64,000 bases of DNA from the NCBI RefSeq assembly GCF_014596085.1, contig NZ_JACCJY010000002.1:310001-374000 (forward strand), written 5' to 3'. Positions 29,092-36,370 of the stretch are shown here, piece by piece. How positions within the stretch are numbered: the stretch's first letter is position 1; each line of letters begins with the position of its first letter. Below the pieces are notes generated by a model that saw nothing but the letters and a program-made list of their open reading frames with translations, did no database searches and was not told the DNA's origin. The stretch comes from Azospirillum tabaci. GTDB taxonomy: Bacteria; Pseudomonadota; Alphaproteobacteria; Azospirillales; Azospirillaceae. Made by a program: the position numbers and the translations under genes.

Positions 29092-30057
29092 ATGCGCAGT
29101 GGTTTGGCGCTCGCGGCCGGTCTGCTGGCCGGCCTGTGGCTGGACACCCGCCGCCGCACCAACCGGGCGGAGCAGCAGCACCCGCCGACCGGGCATTTCA
29201 TGAGCGTCGGCGGCACCCGCCTGCATTATCTCGACCATGGGCCGAAGGACGGCACGGCGCCCCCCGTGGTGTTCCTGCACGGCAACGGCACCACCGCCGA
29301 CGACTGGGCGCTGAGCCTTCTGGACGAGGCGGCCCGACACCGGCGCTGCGTCTGCTTCGACCGGCCCGGCCATGGCTACAGCGAGGCGACGCCGCGACGC
29401 GACGCCGGTCCCGCCGCCCAAGCCGCGCTGCTGCGCGCCGCCACCCGTAAGCTGGGATTGGAGCGTCCCATCGTCGTCGGCCATTCGCTGGCCGGGGCGG
29501 TGGCGCTCGCCTGGGCGCTGGATTTCCCGGAGGAGATCGGCGGTCTGGTCATCCTGTCGGCCTTCACCCACCCGACCCCGCGGCTCGATTTCCTCCCCAT
29601 GATGGGACCGGCCATTCCGGCGGCCGGGCCGCTGCTCAGCCACACCGTCCTGCCGCCGCTGGACCGGTTGATCCTGCCGGCGCTGATGCGCCGCATCTTC
29701 GAGCCGAACCCGGTGCCGCCCAGCTATGACGAGTTGCCTCCCGACCTTCTGCTGCGCCCGACGCAGTTGGAGGCCGCCGCCGCCCAACTCGCCGCGCTGA
29801 TCCCAGGCGTGGCGGCGATGGCCCCCCGCTATTCCGAGATCCGCTGCCCGACATCCGTCGTGGCGGGGCGGGAGGACCGCATCGTCGACCCCCACGCCCA
29901 CGCCGTGCGCCTGCACAACGCGGTGGCCGGATCGACGCTGCATCTGCTGGCGGAAACCGGGCACATGCCGCAGCACGCCCGTCCGGACGCGGTGATGGCC
30001 GCCATCGAGCGGGTGGAGCGGGCCATAACCACCGAGTCGATTCACGCGGAGGCATGA
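29092..30057 (+). CDS. alpha/beta hydrolase
   Basis: A 321-residue alpha/beta-hydrolase-fold enzyme. The oxyanion-hole region FLHGNGTTADDW, the nucleophile elbow VVGHSLAGA (Ser), the acid in AGREDRIVDPHAH and the catalytic His in ETGHMPQHARP are all in place. The N-terminus (MRSGLALAAGLLAGLWLDTRR) is a short hydrophobic segment, so it may be membrane-anchored. GGAGG lies 8 nt before the ATG. The substrate is unknown. It is divergent from the LdtR-like gene, and the GANTC cluster begins within its last 24 bases. Confidence 0.88.
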   Translation: MRSGLALAAGLLAGLWLDTRRRTNRAEQQHPPTGHFMSVGGTRLHYLDHGPKDGTAPPVVFLHGNGTTADDWALSLLDEAARHRRCVCFDRPGHGYSEATPRRDAGPAAQAALLRAATRKLGLERPIVVGHSLAGAVALAWALDFPEEIGGLVILSAFTHPTPRLDFLPMMGPAIPAAGPLLSHTVLPPLDRLILPALMRRIFEPNPVPPSYDELPPDLLLRPTQLEAAAAQLAALIPGVAAMAPRYSEIRCPTSVVAGREDRIVDPHAHAVRLHNAVAGSTLHLLAETGHMPQHARPDAVMAAIERVERAITTESIHAEA

Positions 30058-30119
30058 GTCGACTCTTCTGATTCGGCGACCGGGGATTGCGACTCGAAAA
30101 AAGCGACTCGTGGCGACTC
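30034..30119. promoter_or_regulatory. cluster of eight GANTC (CcrM-type) sites
   Basis: Eight GANTC sequences lie in 86 bp: GAGTC 30034, GATTC 30039, GAGTC 30056, GACTC 30061, GATTC 30070 and GACTC at 30091, 30105 and 30115. Three sit in direct GCGACTCG repeats (starts 30089, 30103, 30113) and two form the palindrome GAGTCGACTC (30056-30065). GANTC is the target of the cell-cycle methyltransferase CcrM of alphaproteobacteria. The cluster precedes the gene at 30208; a GTTAACAGTTTGGTTAC stretch (30130-30147) follows it. Confidence 0.7.
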
Positions 30120-30207
30120 GGGTGAGGGATGGTTAACAGTTTGGTTACGATCCAAGCGCTAACCTTCGGCCATATCGCACACTTTCAGCGCCTCAAGGAT
30201 TACGCCG

Positions 30208-30543
30208 ATGTCCATGGCCGCCGACGTTGACACCATCGAACGCACGTCCATCGTCGCCTACACCCTCCTCAACGAGCTGCACGACGTGCTGGCTCTGCCC
30301 AAGGCGCCCGATGACGTGACGCTCGGCATTCTGATGGGGCTGTCCATGTTCATGGACGACAAGGTGGGCCCGATGCGCTCCAAGCGCCTGATGTCGGAGG
30401 CGCCGACCATCGTCCTGAAGACCGACGCCCACGTCACGTCGGACCAGATGCAGCGGATCATGCCGGTCCTGCGGGCCTTCGGCGATCACCTGAAGGACAT
30501 GCGCGCCAAGGCCACCCGCCCGGTCGACGACACCGTCGCCTGA
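30208..30543 (+). CDS. small helical protein of unknown function behind the GANTC cluster
   Basis: A 111-residue protein, MSMAADVDTIERTSIVAYTLLNELHDVLALPKAPDDVTLGILMG to RATRPVDDTVA-like end. It looks fully helical, with no signal peptide, no membrane segment and no cysteine. I do not recognise the family. AAGGA lies before the ATG (30208); a second ATG two codons later is possible. It is followed by a strong intrinsic terminator, so it is a single-gene unit. The GANTC cluster 90 bp upstream suggests methylation- or cell-cycle-dependent expression. Confidence 0.75.
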   Translation: MSMAADVDTIERTSIVAYTLLNELHDVLALPKAPDDVTLGILMGLSMFMDDKVGPMRSKRLMSEAPTIVLKTDAHVTSDQMQRIMPVLRAFGDHLKDMRAKATRPVDDTVA

Positions 30544-30570
30544 CCGCGGAGCGCAACCCCGGTTTCACGA

Positions 30571-30603
30571 AAGGCCCGGCCGGCAACGGCTGGGCCTTTT
30601 GCC
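30571..30603 (+). terminator. intrinsic terminator after the small helical gene
   Basis: AAGGCCCGGCCG (30571-30582), loop GCAA, CGGCTGGGCCTT (30587-30598) with one mismatch, then TTTTGCC. It lies 28 bp after the stop at 30543. Confidence 0.85.
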
Positions 30604-30713
30604 GTTCCGGTGCCCGGCTTGACCCGCCCGGCAATTCGTCGGATGCTGAAACCATTGGTTCGCCGGAGGGTCGCTGCCGGTGGTCCGGACGCAACGCAGG
30701 GGCGGCTTCGGCC

Positions 30714-31040
30714 ATGGAACTGCCAACGGGGGATTGGATCTGGGCTCTGGCCATCGCCGCCCTTCTGACGGGTGCGACGGTCAGCGTCATCGTCCTGGCC
30801 GCCGTCGGCTCGATCCGCCGCAGCGTCAACGAGGGCGGCACCCGCCAGTCCCAGCAGATCCGCAAGCTGGCGGAAAACGTCGCAGCCCTGAACACCCAGC
30901 AGCAGGACGCCGAGGGGCGCATCCAAGTCTTGACCGAGGCGAACCGCAAGCTGGCGGAGGAGGTCGCGGCGCTGAACGAGCGGCTGCGCGACGCGGACTC
31001 CGCCCCCCGCATCACCGGCATTGCAAGGCTCCTTCACTGA
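30714..31040 (+). CDS. single-pass membrane protein with coiled coil
   Basis: A 108-residue protein. One hydrophobic helix near the N-terminus (WIWALAIAALLTGATVSVIVLAAV, about 8-31) is followed by a basic stop (SIRRS) and a heptad-like coiled coil (QQIRKLAENVAALNTQQQDAEGRIQVLTEANRKLAEEVAALNERL, given in part). No known family was recognised. The stop lies 2 bp before the ATG of the methyltransferase gene, so the two are likely co-transcribed. The build is typical of small membrane scaffold or DUF948-like proteins. Confidence 0.7.
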   Translation: MELPTGDWIWALAIAALLTGATVSVIVLAAVGSIRRSVNEGGTRQSQQIRKLAENVAALNTQQQDAEGRIQVLTEANRKLAEEVAALNERLRDADSAPRITGIARLLH

Positions 31041-31042
31041 CC

Positions 31043-31882
31043 ATGCCCGACTTGTCCACCTGCCCCATCGACGGCGACGCCGAGCGCGCTCGCTGGACCG
31101 CCAGCGCCGACGCCTGGGATCGCTGGGCCGACCCGATGGCCGATCTGGCCGACAAGCTGAACCAGCCCCTGCTCGACGCCGCCGGGGTGACGGCGGGCGA
31201 CCGGGTGCTGGACCTCGCCTCCGGCGCCGGCGAACCGGCGCTGAGCGCCGCGTTGCGCGCTGGGGCGGACGGGCTGGTGGTGGGCAGCGACCTCGTGCCC
31301 GGCATGATGGCCGGCGCCCGGCGCCGCGCCGCGGGGATCGCCGACGAACTGCGCCCGGCCTTCACCGCCGCCGACATGACCGCCCTGCCCTTCGTCGCGG
31401 GAAGCTTCGACCGGGTGACCTGCCGCTTCGGCATCATGTTCGTCCCCGACGTGGCGGCGGCCCTGGCGGAGTTGCGGCGCGTGCTGCGCCCCGGCGGGCG
31501 GGCGGCCTTCATGGTCTGGGGGCCGCGCGCCGGCAACGCCCTGTTCGACACGGTGGGCGAGGCCGTCGCCGCCCGGATGGGCGAGGACCGCAGCCTGGAC
31601 CCGCTGTTCCGCTTCGCCGCCCCCGGCCTTCTGGCGGAGGCCATGCGCGCCGCCGGATTCGCCACGGTGAGCGAGACCGACATCACCCCGGTCCGCAAGG
31701 CCCCCCAGGGCCAGCCCTTCTGGCGCGCCACGTTGGAGATGAGCTTCGGCCACCGCCTGCACGACCTCACCGCCGGGCAGCGCGCCGACCTGGATGCCGA
31801 GGTGACCCGCCGCTTCGACGCGCAGGCGCAAGGCAGCACGATTCCCCTTCCCATCCACGTCCGCATCGTGACCGGCGCTTAA
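31043..31882 (+). CDS. class I SAM-dependent methyltransferase
   Basis: A 279-residue methyltransferase of the UbiE/Methyltransf_11 type. SAM-binding motif I is VLDLASGAGEPALSAA, followed by GSDLVPGMMAGARRRA (motif Post I), ADMTALPFVAGSFDRVTCRFGIMFV (motif II region) and LRVLRPGGRAAFMVWG-like LRRVLRPGG. The substrate is unknown; related enzymes methylate lipids, quinones or small acids. It starts 2 bp after the membrane/coiled-coil gene and is followed by GC-rich repeat copy 4. Confidence 0.88.
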   Translation: MPDLSTCPIDGDAERARWTASADAWDRWADPMADLADKLNQPLLDAAGVTAGDRVLDLASGAGEPALSAALRAGADGLVVGSDLVPGMMAGARRRAAGIADELRPAFTAADMTALPFVAGSFDRVTCRFGIMFVPDVAAALAELRRVLRPGGRAAFMVWGPRAGNALFDTVGEAVAARMGEDRSLDPLFRFAAPGLLAEAMRAAGFATVSETDITPVRKAPQGQPFWRATLEMSFGHRLHDLTAGQRADLDAEVTRRFDAQAQGSTIPLPIHVRIVTGA

Positions 31883-31927
31883 TTCCCTCCCCTGCGTTAG
31901 CGGGGGAGGGTCAGGGAGGGGGCAAGG
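31883..31927. repeat. GC-rich palindromic intergenic repeat, copy 4
   Basis: TTCCCTCCCCTGCG, TTAG, CGGGGGAGGG and the tail TCAGGGAGGGGGCAA follow the methyltransferase stop directly. It is nearly identical to the right half of copy 3 and close to copy 5. Confidence 0.8.
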
Positions 31928-32341
31928 CCTCCCCACCCCAGCAACGCGCCCAAGTGCCGCAGCCATCCCACCGAGCCACATCCCCGGTTGACCGCGCCCA
32001 CGCATTCCTTTGGATGTTGCGTGCCGACGGGCCCTACCCGTCCGGCATCCGAGAGGAGGTGATGCGCTTGAAAAGGTACCTGAAGTGGTTCCAACGCTTC
32101 TGGTTCCGGATGAAGTTCGAGTTCGAAGCCGGCTTCAACCAGGACCACGATACCTAAGAAGCCACGGGGCGGGGCCGGGTAACCGGTCTCGCCTCCAGGG
32201 CACCGAAGGCGCATCACCTCCTTGCCTCACAAAATACCACAGCCCCGAAAGCCGTCAACGGGACGCAAAAGCACTGCCGTTCTTGCTCCGTTCGATTCAC
32301 AACACTATTCTTTCCGGTCTCAGCGAATCACCCGGTCCTTC
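31928..32341. other. long intergenic region with a 13-bp inverted repeat and a possible 31-codon ORF
   Basis: No established gene lies here. GGAGGTGATGCGC at 32055-32067 is repeated in inverted orientation as GCGCATCACCTCC at 32209-32221. From the ATG at 32062 a 31-codon frame (MRLKRYLKWFQRFWFRMKF..., stop 32155-32157) is rich in aromatic and basic residues and could be a real small membrane-active or leader peptide, though the GGAGG is only 2 nt from the ATG. The remainder up to 32341 should hold the helicase promoter. I see no clear -35/-10. Confidence 0.4.
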
Positions 32342-34822
32342 ATGCCCGACCTCTCCTTCCCCCTTCTCCCCGCCAACGTCCAGGGCTGGTTCCGGTCGCG
32401 GGGCTGGGCGCCGCATCCGCACCAGCTCGCCATGGTCGAGGCGGCGGTCACCGGGGGTAGCGCCCTGCTGATCGCGCCGACCGGCGGCGGCAAGACGCTG
32501 GCCGGCTTCCTGCCCTCGCTGATCGATCTGGCGGAACGCCCGCGGGAGGGGCTGCACACGCTCTACATCTCGCCGCTGAAGGCGCTCGCGGTGGACATCC
32601 AGCGCAATCTGGAAGAGCCCGTCGCCGAGATGCGGCTGCCCATCCGCACCGAGACCCGCACCGGCGACACGCCCGAATCCAAGCGGCGGCGGCAGCGGGC
32701 CAACCCGCCGCAGATCCTGATGACGACGCCGGAAAGTCTGGCGCTGATGATCGCCTACGCCGACGCGGCGACGATCTTCCGGCACCTGCGCTGCGTCATC
32801 GTGGATGAGTTGCACGCGCTCGCTGGAACCAAGCGCGGCGATCTGCTGGCCTTGGGGCTGGCGCGGCTCGCCCGGCTGGCGCCGCTGGCCCGGCGGGTCG
32901 GGCTGTCGGCCACGGTGGCGGAGCCGGCGCGACTGCTCGCCTGGCTGTCCAAAACCGGGCACGCGGATGGCGGCGACGTGCGGCTGGTCACCGGCCGGGC
33001 CGGCGCCTCCGCCGAGGTGGAGATCCTGACGACGCGCGAGCGGCTGCCCTGGTCCGGCCGCATGGCCATGCACGCGCTGAAGGAGGTGTACCAGCGCATC
33101 CGCGCCCACCGCACCACGCTGGTCTTCGTCAACACCCGCGCCCAGGCGGAGCTGGTCTTCCAGGAACTCTGGCGCCTCAACGACGACACCCTGCCCATCG
33201 CGCTCCATCACGGCTCGCTGGCGGCGGAGCAGCGGCGCAAGGTCGAGGCCGCCATGGCGGCGGGCAAGCTGCGGGCGGTGGTGGCGACCTCCTCGCTCGA
33301 CCTCGGCATCGACTGGGCGGCGGTCGATCTGGTGGTGCAGATCGGCGCGCCGAAGGGGGCGAGCCGGCTGGTCCAGCGCATCGGCCGCGCCAACCACCGG
33401 CTGGACGAGCCGAGCCGCGCCCTGCTCGTCCCCGCCAACCGGTTCGAGGTGCTGGAATGCCGCGCCGCGCTCGACGCCGTGGCGGCCATGAGCCTGGACG
33501 GCGAGCGGCCCCGCCCCGGCGGGCTGGACGTGCTGGCCCAGCACATGCTTGGCATGGCCTGCGCGGAGCCGTTCCGGCCCGACGACCTGTACGACGAGGT
33601 GGTCTGCGCCGCCCCCTACGCCGGGCTGGCGCGGGACGAGTTCGACGATGTGCTGGACTTCGTGGCGACCGGCGGCTACGCGCTCGGCAATTACGAGCGC
33701 TTCCACCGGCTGACGCTGCGCGAAGACGGGCGCATGGCGGTGGCCGGGCCGGCGGTGGCGCGGCAGTACCGCATGAACGTCGGCACCATCACGCAGGAGG
33801 CCATGCTGCGCGTGCGCCTGAGCCGCGGCCCGGTGCTGGGCGAGGTGGAGGAGCATTTCATCCAGGGCCTCACCCCCGGCGACACCTTCGTCTTCGCCGG
33901 GCAGCTTCTGAAGTTCCTCGGCATCCGCGAGATGGAGGCGCAGGTCGCCAAGGGCGGCACCGGGGAGCCGAAGGTCCCGGCCTACGCCGGCGGGCGGTTG
34001 CCGCTGACCACCGCCCTGGCCGACCGGGTGCGCGCCATGCTGGCCGATCCGGTGCAGTGGCCCGGCCTGCCGGAGGACGTGCAGGAATGGCTGCGGCTGC
34101 AGCGCTGGCGCTCCGTCCTGCCGGCGCGCGACGGGCTGTTGGTGGAGAGCTTCCCCAAGGCGGGCAAGCGTTTCCTCGTCGTCTACGCCTTCGAGGGGCG
34201 GAACGCGCACCAGACCCTGGGGATGCTGCTGACCCGGCGGATGGAGCGGATGGGCTGCGGCCCGCTCGGCTTCGTCGCCACCGACTATGTGCTGGCCGTC
34301 TGGTCGCTGCGAACGCCCAAGGATATGGACGGGCTGTTCGACCAGGACATGCTGGGCGACGATCTGGAAGCCTGGATGGACGAGTCCTCGATGCTGCGGC
34401 GGACCTTCCGCAACGTCGCGCTGATCACCGGGGTCATCGACCGCCGCCACCCCGGACAGGAGAAGTCGGGGCGGCAGGTCACCTTCTCCTCCGACCTGAT
34501 CTACGACGTGCTGCGCAAGCACGACCCCGGCCATGTCCTTCTGCGCGCCACCCGCGCCGACGCGGCGGGCGGGCTGACCGACGTGCGGCGCCTGTCGGAT
34601 TTCCTGGTTCGGGTGAAGGGGCGCATCACCCACAAGGACCTCGACCGAATCTCCCCTCTCGCCGTGCCGGTCATCCTGGAGATCGGGCGGGAACGGGTGG
34701 ACGGCTCCGCCACCGACGAGCTTCTGGAACAGGCTGCCGCTGATCTGGTGGCCGAGGCGATGCCGGAGCTGGATTCGCCCCGTGATGAGCCCCGTGATGC
34801 ACAGGGCCGGCTGACGTTGTGA
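32342..34822 (+). CDS. ligase-associated DEXH-box helicase, Lhr-type
   Basis: An 826-residue superfamily 2 DNA helicase. Motif I LIAPTGGGKTLAGFLPSL, motif Ia LYISPLKALAVDIQRNLEEP, motif II VDELHALAGTKRG, motif III GLSATVAEP, and motifs V/VI (ATSSLDLGIDWAAVDLVVQIGAPKGASRLVQRIGRANHR) define an Lhr-core protein with its typical winged-helix and C-terminal domains. Length and the paired gene fit the ligase-associated DNA-damage-response helicase of proteobacteria. The start MPDLSFPLLPANVQGWF was chosen as the family start; an in-frame extension to 32222 lacks family similarity. Its stop overlaps a GTG of the pdeM frame (GTGA). Confidence 0.93.
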   Translation: MPDLSFPLLPANVQGWFRSRGWAPHPHQLAMVEAAVTGGSALLIAPTGGGKTLAGFLPSLIDLAERPREGLHTLYISPLKALAVDIQRNLEEPVAEMRLPIRTETRTGDTPESKRRRQRANPPQILMTTPESLALMIAYADAATIFRHLRCVIVDELHALAGTKRGDLLALGLARLARLAPLARRVGLSATVAEPARLLAWLSKTGHADGGDVRLVTGRAGASAEVEILTTRERLPWSGRMAMHALKEVYQRIRAHRTTLVFVNTRAQAELVFQELWRLNDDTLPIALHHGSLAAEQRRKVEAAMAAGKLRAVVATSSLDLGIDWAAVDLVVQIGAPKGASRLVQRIGRANHRLDEPSRALLVPANRFEVLECRAALDAVAAMSLDGERPRPGGLDVLAQHMLGMACAEPFRPDDLYDEVVCAAPYAGLARDEFDDVLDFVATGGYALGNYERFHRLTLREDGRMAVAGPAVARQYRMNVGTITQEAMLRVRLSRGPVLGEVEEHFIQGLTPGDTFVFAGQLLKFLGIREMEAQVAKGGTGEPKVPAYAGGRLPLTTALADRVRAMLADPVQWPGLPEDVQEWLRLQRWRSVLPARDGLLVESFPKAGKRFLVVYAFEGRNAHQTLGMLLTRRMERMGCGPLGFVATDYVLAVWSLRTPKDMDGLFDQDMLGDDLEAWMDESSMLRRTFRNVALITGVIDRRHPGQEKSGRQVTFSSDLIYDVLRKHDPGHVLLRATRADAAGGLTDVRRLSDFLVRVKGRITHKDLDRISPLAVPVILEIGRERVDGSATDELLEQAAADLVAEAMPELDSPRDEPRDAQGRLTL

Positions 34823-34827
34823 GGGAC

Positions 34828-35511
34828 ATGGACACGACGATGACCCTGCGGGGCGCGGCTCTGGCCCCCGATCCCTCCGGCGCGCTGGTCTGGCCGGCGG
34901 AGCGGACGCTGGTGGTCGCCGACCTGCATCTGGAGAAGGGCTCCGCCTTCGCGGCGCGCGGGCGGATGCTGCCGCCCTACGACACGCGGGCGACGCTCGG
35001 CCGGCTGGCGGATCTGGTGGAGCGGCTGGCCCCGGAGCGGGTGATCTGCCTGGGCGACAGCTTCCACGACCGCCGGGCGGCGAGCCGCATGGAGGCGGGG
35101 GACGTGGCGCGGCTGCGCGATCTGACCGGGCGCGTGGCGGACTGGCTGTGGGTTACCGGCAACCACGATCCGGAACCGCCGGAGGGGTTTGGCGGGCGCA
35201 TCCTGGACGAGCTGGCGCTCGGCCCGCTGACCTTCCGGCACGAGGCGGTGCCCGGCGCCGTGGGCGAATTGTCGGGGCATCTGCACCCGGTGGCCGCCGT
35301 CCTGGTGCCGGGCCGGCGGGTGCGGGAGCGCTGCTTCGCCTTCGACGGGGGAAAGCTGATCCTGCCGGCCTTCGGCGCCTTCGCGGGCGGGCTGAACGTG
35401 CTGGACCCGGCGGTGTCCGGCCTGCTGGCGGCGCGGTTCGAGGTGCATCTGCTGGCCCGCGGCAAGGTCCACCGCTTCCCGCGCAGCCGCCTCTCTCCGG
35501 ACAAGGCATAA
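34828..35511 (+). CDS. pdeM: ligase-associated metallo-endonuclease PdeM
   Basis: A 227-residue calcineurin-like metallophosphoesterase with the ordered motifs VVADLHLEKG, CLGDSFHD, TGNHDPEPP and LSGHLHP, which bind two metals. It is the standard partner of the Lhr-type helicase in bacterial ligase-associated DNA repair sets. The ATG at 34828 follows GAGG; a GTG at 34819 overlapping the helicase stop and an ATG at 34840 are alternatives. No DNA ligase or exonuclease of that set (LigB/LigD, Exo) lies in the window, so the pair is a partial set here. Confidence 0.92.
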   Translation: MDTTMTLRGAALAPDPSGALVWPAERTLVVADLHLEKGSAFAARGRMLPPYDTRATLGRLADLVERLAPERVICLGDSFHDRRAASRMEAGDVARLRDLTGRVADWLWVTGNHDPEPPEGFGGRILDELALGPLTFRHEAVPGAVGELSGHLHPVAAVLVPGRRVRERCFAFDGGKLILPAFGAFAGGLNVLDPAVSGLLAARFEVHLLARGKVHRFPRSRLSPDKA

Positions 35512-35516
35512 AGAAG

Positions 35517-35547
35517 CGCCCGGAGAGTCGGGGAAACTCTCCGGGCG
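35517..35547. terminator. bidirectional hairpin between pdeM and the fasciclin gene
   Basis: A perfect 12-bp stem CGCCCGGAGAGT (35517-35528) / ACTCTCCGGGCG (35536-35547) with a 7-nt loop lies between convergent genes. There is no T-tract on either side, so it may end transcription with Rho or stabilise 3' ends. Confidence 0.65.
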
Positions 35548-35612
35548 AGTGGTCCTGCCGGAACCGGCGGTGAAACGTCCGGCAGGAGGGACCTCGATGA
35601 AAAGACAGAACG

Positions 35613-36101
35613 TCAGTTCGGCATCATGACCGTGTCGATCACGTGGATGACGCCGTTGGACGCCATGATGTCGGGCTTCACGACCTTCGCGTTGTCCACC
35701 ATCACGCCGCCCTTCGACGCATCGATGTCCACGGTGGTGCCCTGCACGGTTTTCGGCGATGCCGTCTTGCCGGCGATATCGGCCGAGGTCACCTTGCCCG
35801 ACACCACATGATAGGTGAGTACGGAGCGGAGCTTCTCGCGGTTCTCCGGTTTCAGAAGATTATCGACCGTGCCGGCGGGAAGCTTGGCGAAGGCCTCGTC
35901 GGTCGGAGCGAAGACGGTGAAGGGACCGCTGCCCTTCAGCGTGTCCGCGAGCCCGGCGGCCTGGACGGCCTGGACCAGCGTCTTGAACTGGCCCGCCGCG
36001 ACGGCGGTGTCCACGATGTCCGCCGCCTTCGCGGCGACGGTGGCGAAGGAGAGCGGCAGGGCGAGGGTGGCGGCGGTCAGCAGCCGCGACAGGCGGGACA
36101 T
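35613..36101 (-). CDS. exported fasciclin (FAS1) domain protein
   Basis: A 162-residue secreted or periplasmic protein. The signal peptide (about 1-27, ending AAKAA) is followed by a single FAS1 domain (about 30-160), with H1 [17 protein letters not shown] and H2 [15 protein letters not shown] motifs and the YH box [10 protein letters not shown]. Such proteins mediate adhesion or matrix contacts. GGAGG lies 7 nt before the ATG. It is divergent from the photolyase gene, with which it shares a 269-bp regulatory region. Confidence 0.92.
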   Translation of the reverse strand: MSRLSRLLTAATLALPLSFATVAAKAADIVDTAVAAGQFKTLVQAVQAAGLADTLKGSGPFTVFAPTDEAFAKLPAGTVDNLLKPENREKLRSVLTYHVVSGKVTSADIAGKTASPKTVQGTTVDIDASKGGVMVDNAKVVKPDIMASNGVIHVIDTVMMPN

Positions 36102-36235
36102 GTCATTTCCTCCATTTGGATGGCGTCTCGTTCCTCCCCCGTCCGTGGAACCGGTGCCGTCGGCCGCCGTGCCTCCGGCTCCACGTCGTGGCAGCGAAGG
36201 CGGAAATAGCGGCGCAAAATCCTCGGTCAATAGGA

Positions 36236-36257
36236 TTTCCTCAGGAAAAATTTTTCC
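36236..36257. promoter_or_regulatory. two overlapping palindromes between fasciclin and photolyase genes
   Basis: TTTCCTCAGGAAA (36236-36248) and GGAAAAATTTTTCC (36244-36257) are both perfect palindromes and share GGAAA. They lie about 10 bp upstream of a candidate photolyase promoter, in otherwise GC-rich sequence, so they look like an operator. No known regulator is assigned. Confidence 0.5.
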
Positions 36258-36265
36258 CGTCGCGG

Positions 36266-36291
36266 TGATCCGGAGCAATCGGCGCCGCGTA
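36266..36291 (+). promoter_or_regulatory. candidate ECF11 (RpoE-ChrR type) promoter of the photolyase gene
   Basis: TGATCC (36266-36271), 16 bp, CGTA (36288-36291). This is the spacing and sequence I recall for ECF11 sigma factors, which drive photolyase genes in singlet-oxygen responses of alphaproteobacteria. The start of transcription would be about 70 bp before the ATG at 36371. Confidence 0.5.
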
Positions 36292-36370
36292 GCAAGAGCC
36301 ATTGACCGTGGTCATTGGCTGCGGCGTTTTGGCATGCCTGTTCTTCTGCCCATTTCCTTAAAGTTGGCCG

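Noticed and set aside
30130-30147. CtrA box (TTAA-N7-TTAA) before the small gene
   Set aside because: GTTAACAGTTTGGTTAC has one good half-site, but the second half and spacing do not fit; kept only as a remark beside the GANTC cluster.
32209-32225. GCATCACCTCCTTGCC resembles the 3' end of 16S rRNA
   Set aside because: Only the ATCACCTCCTT stretch matches and no rRNA sequence lies upstream; it is explained by the inverted RBS-like repeat.
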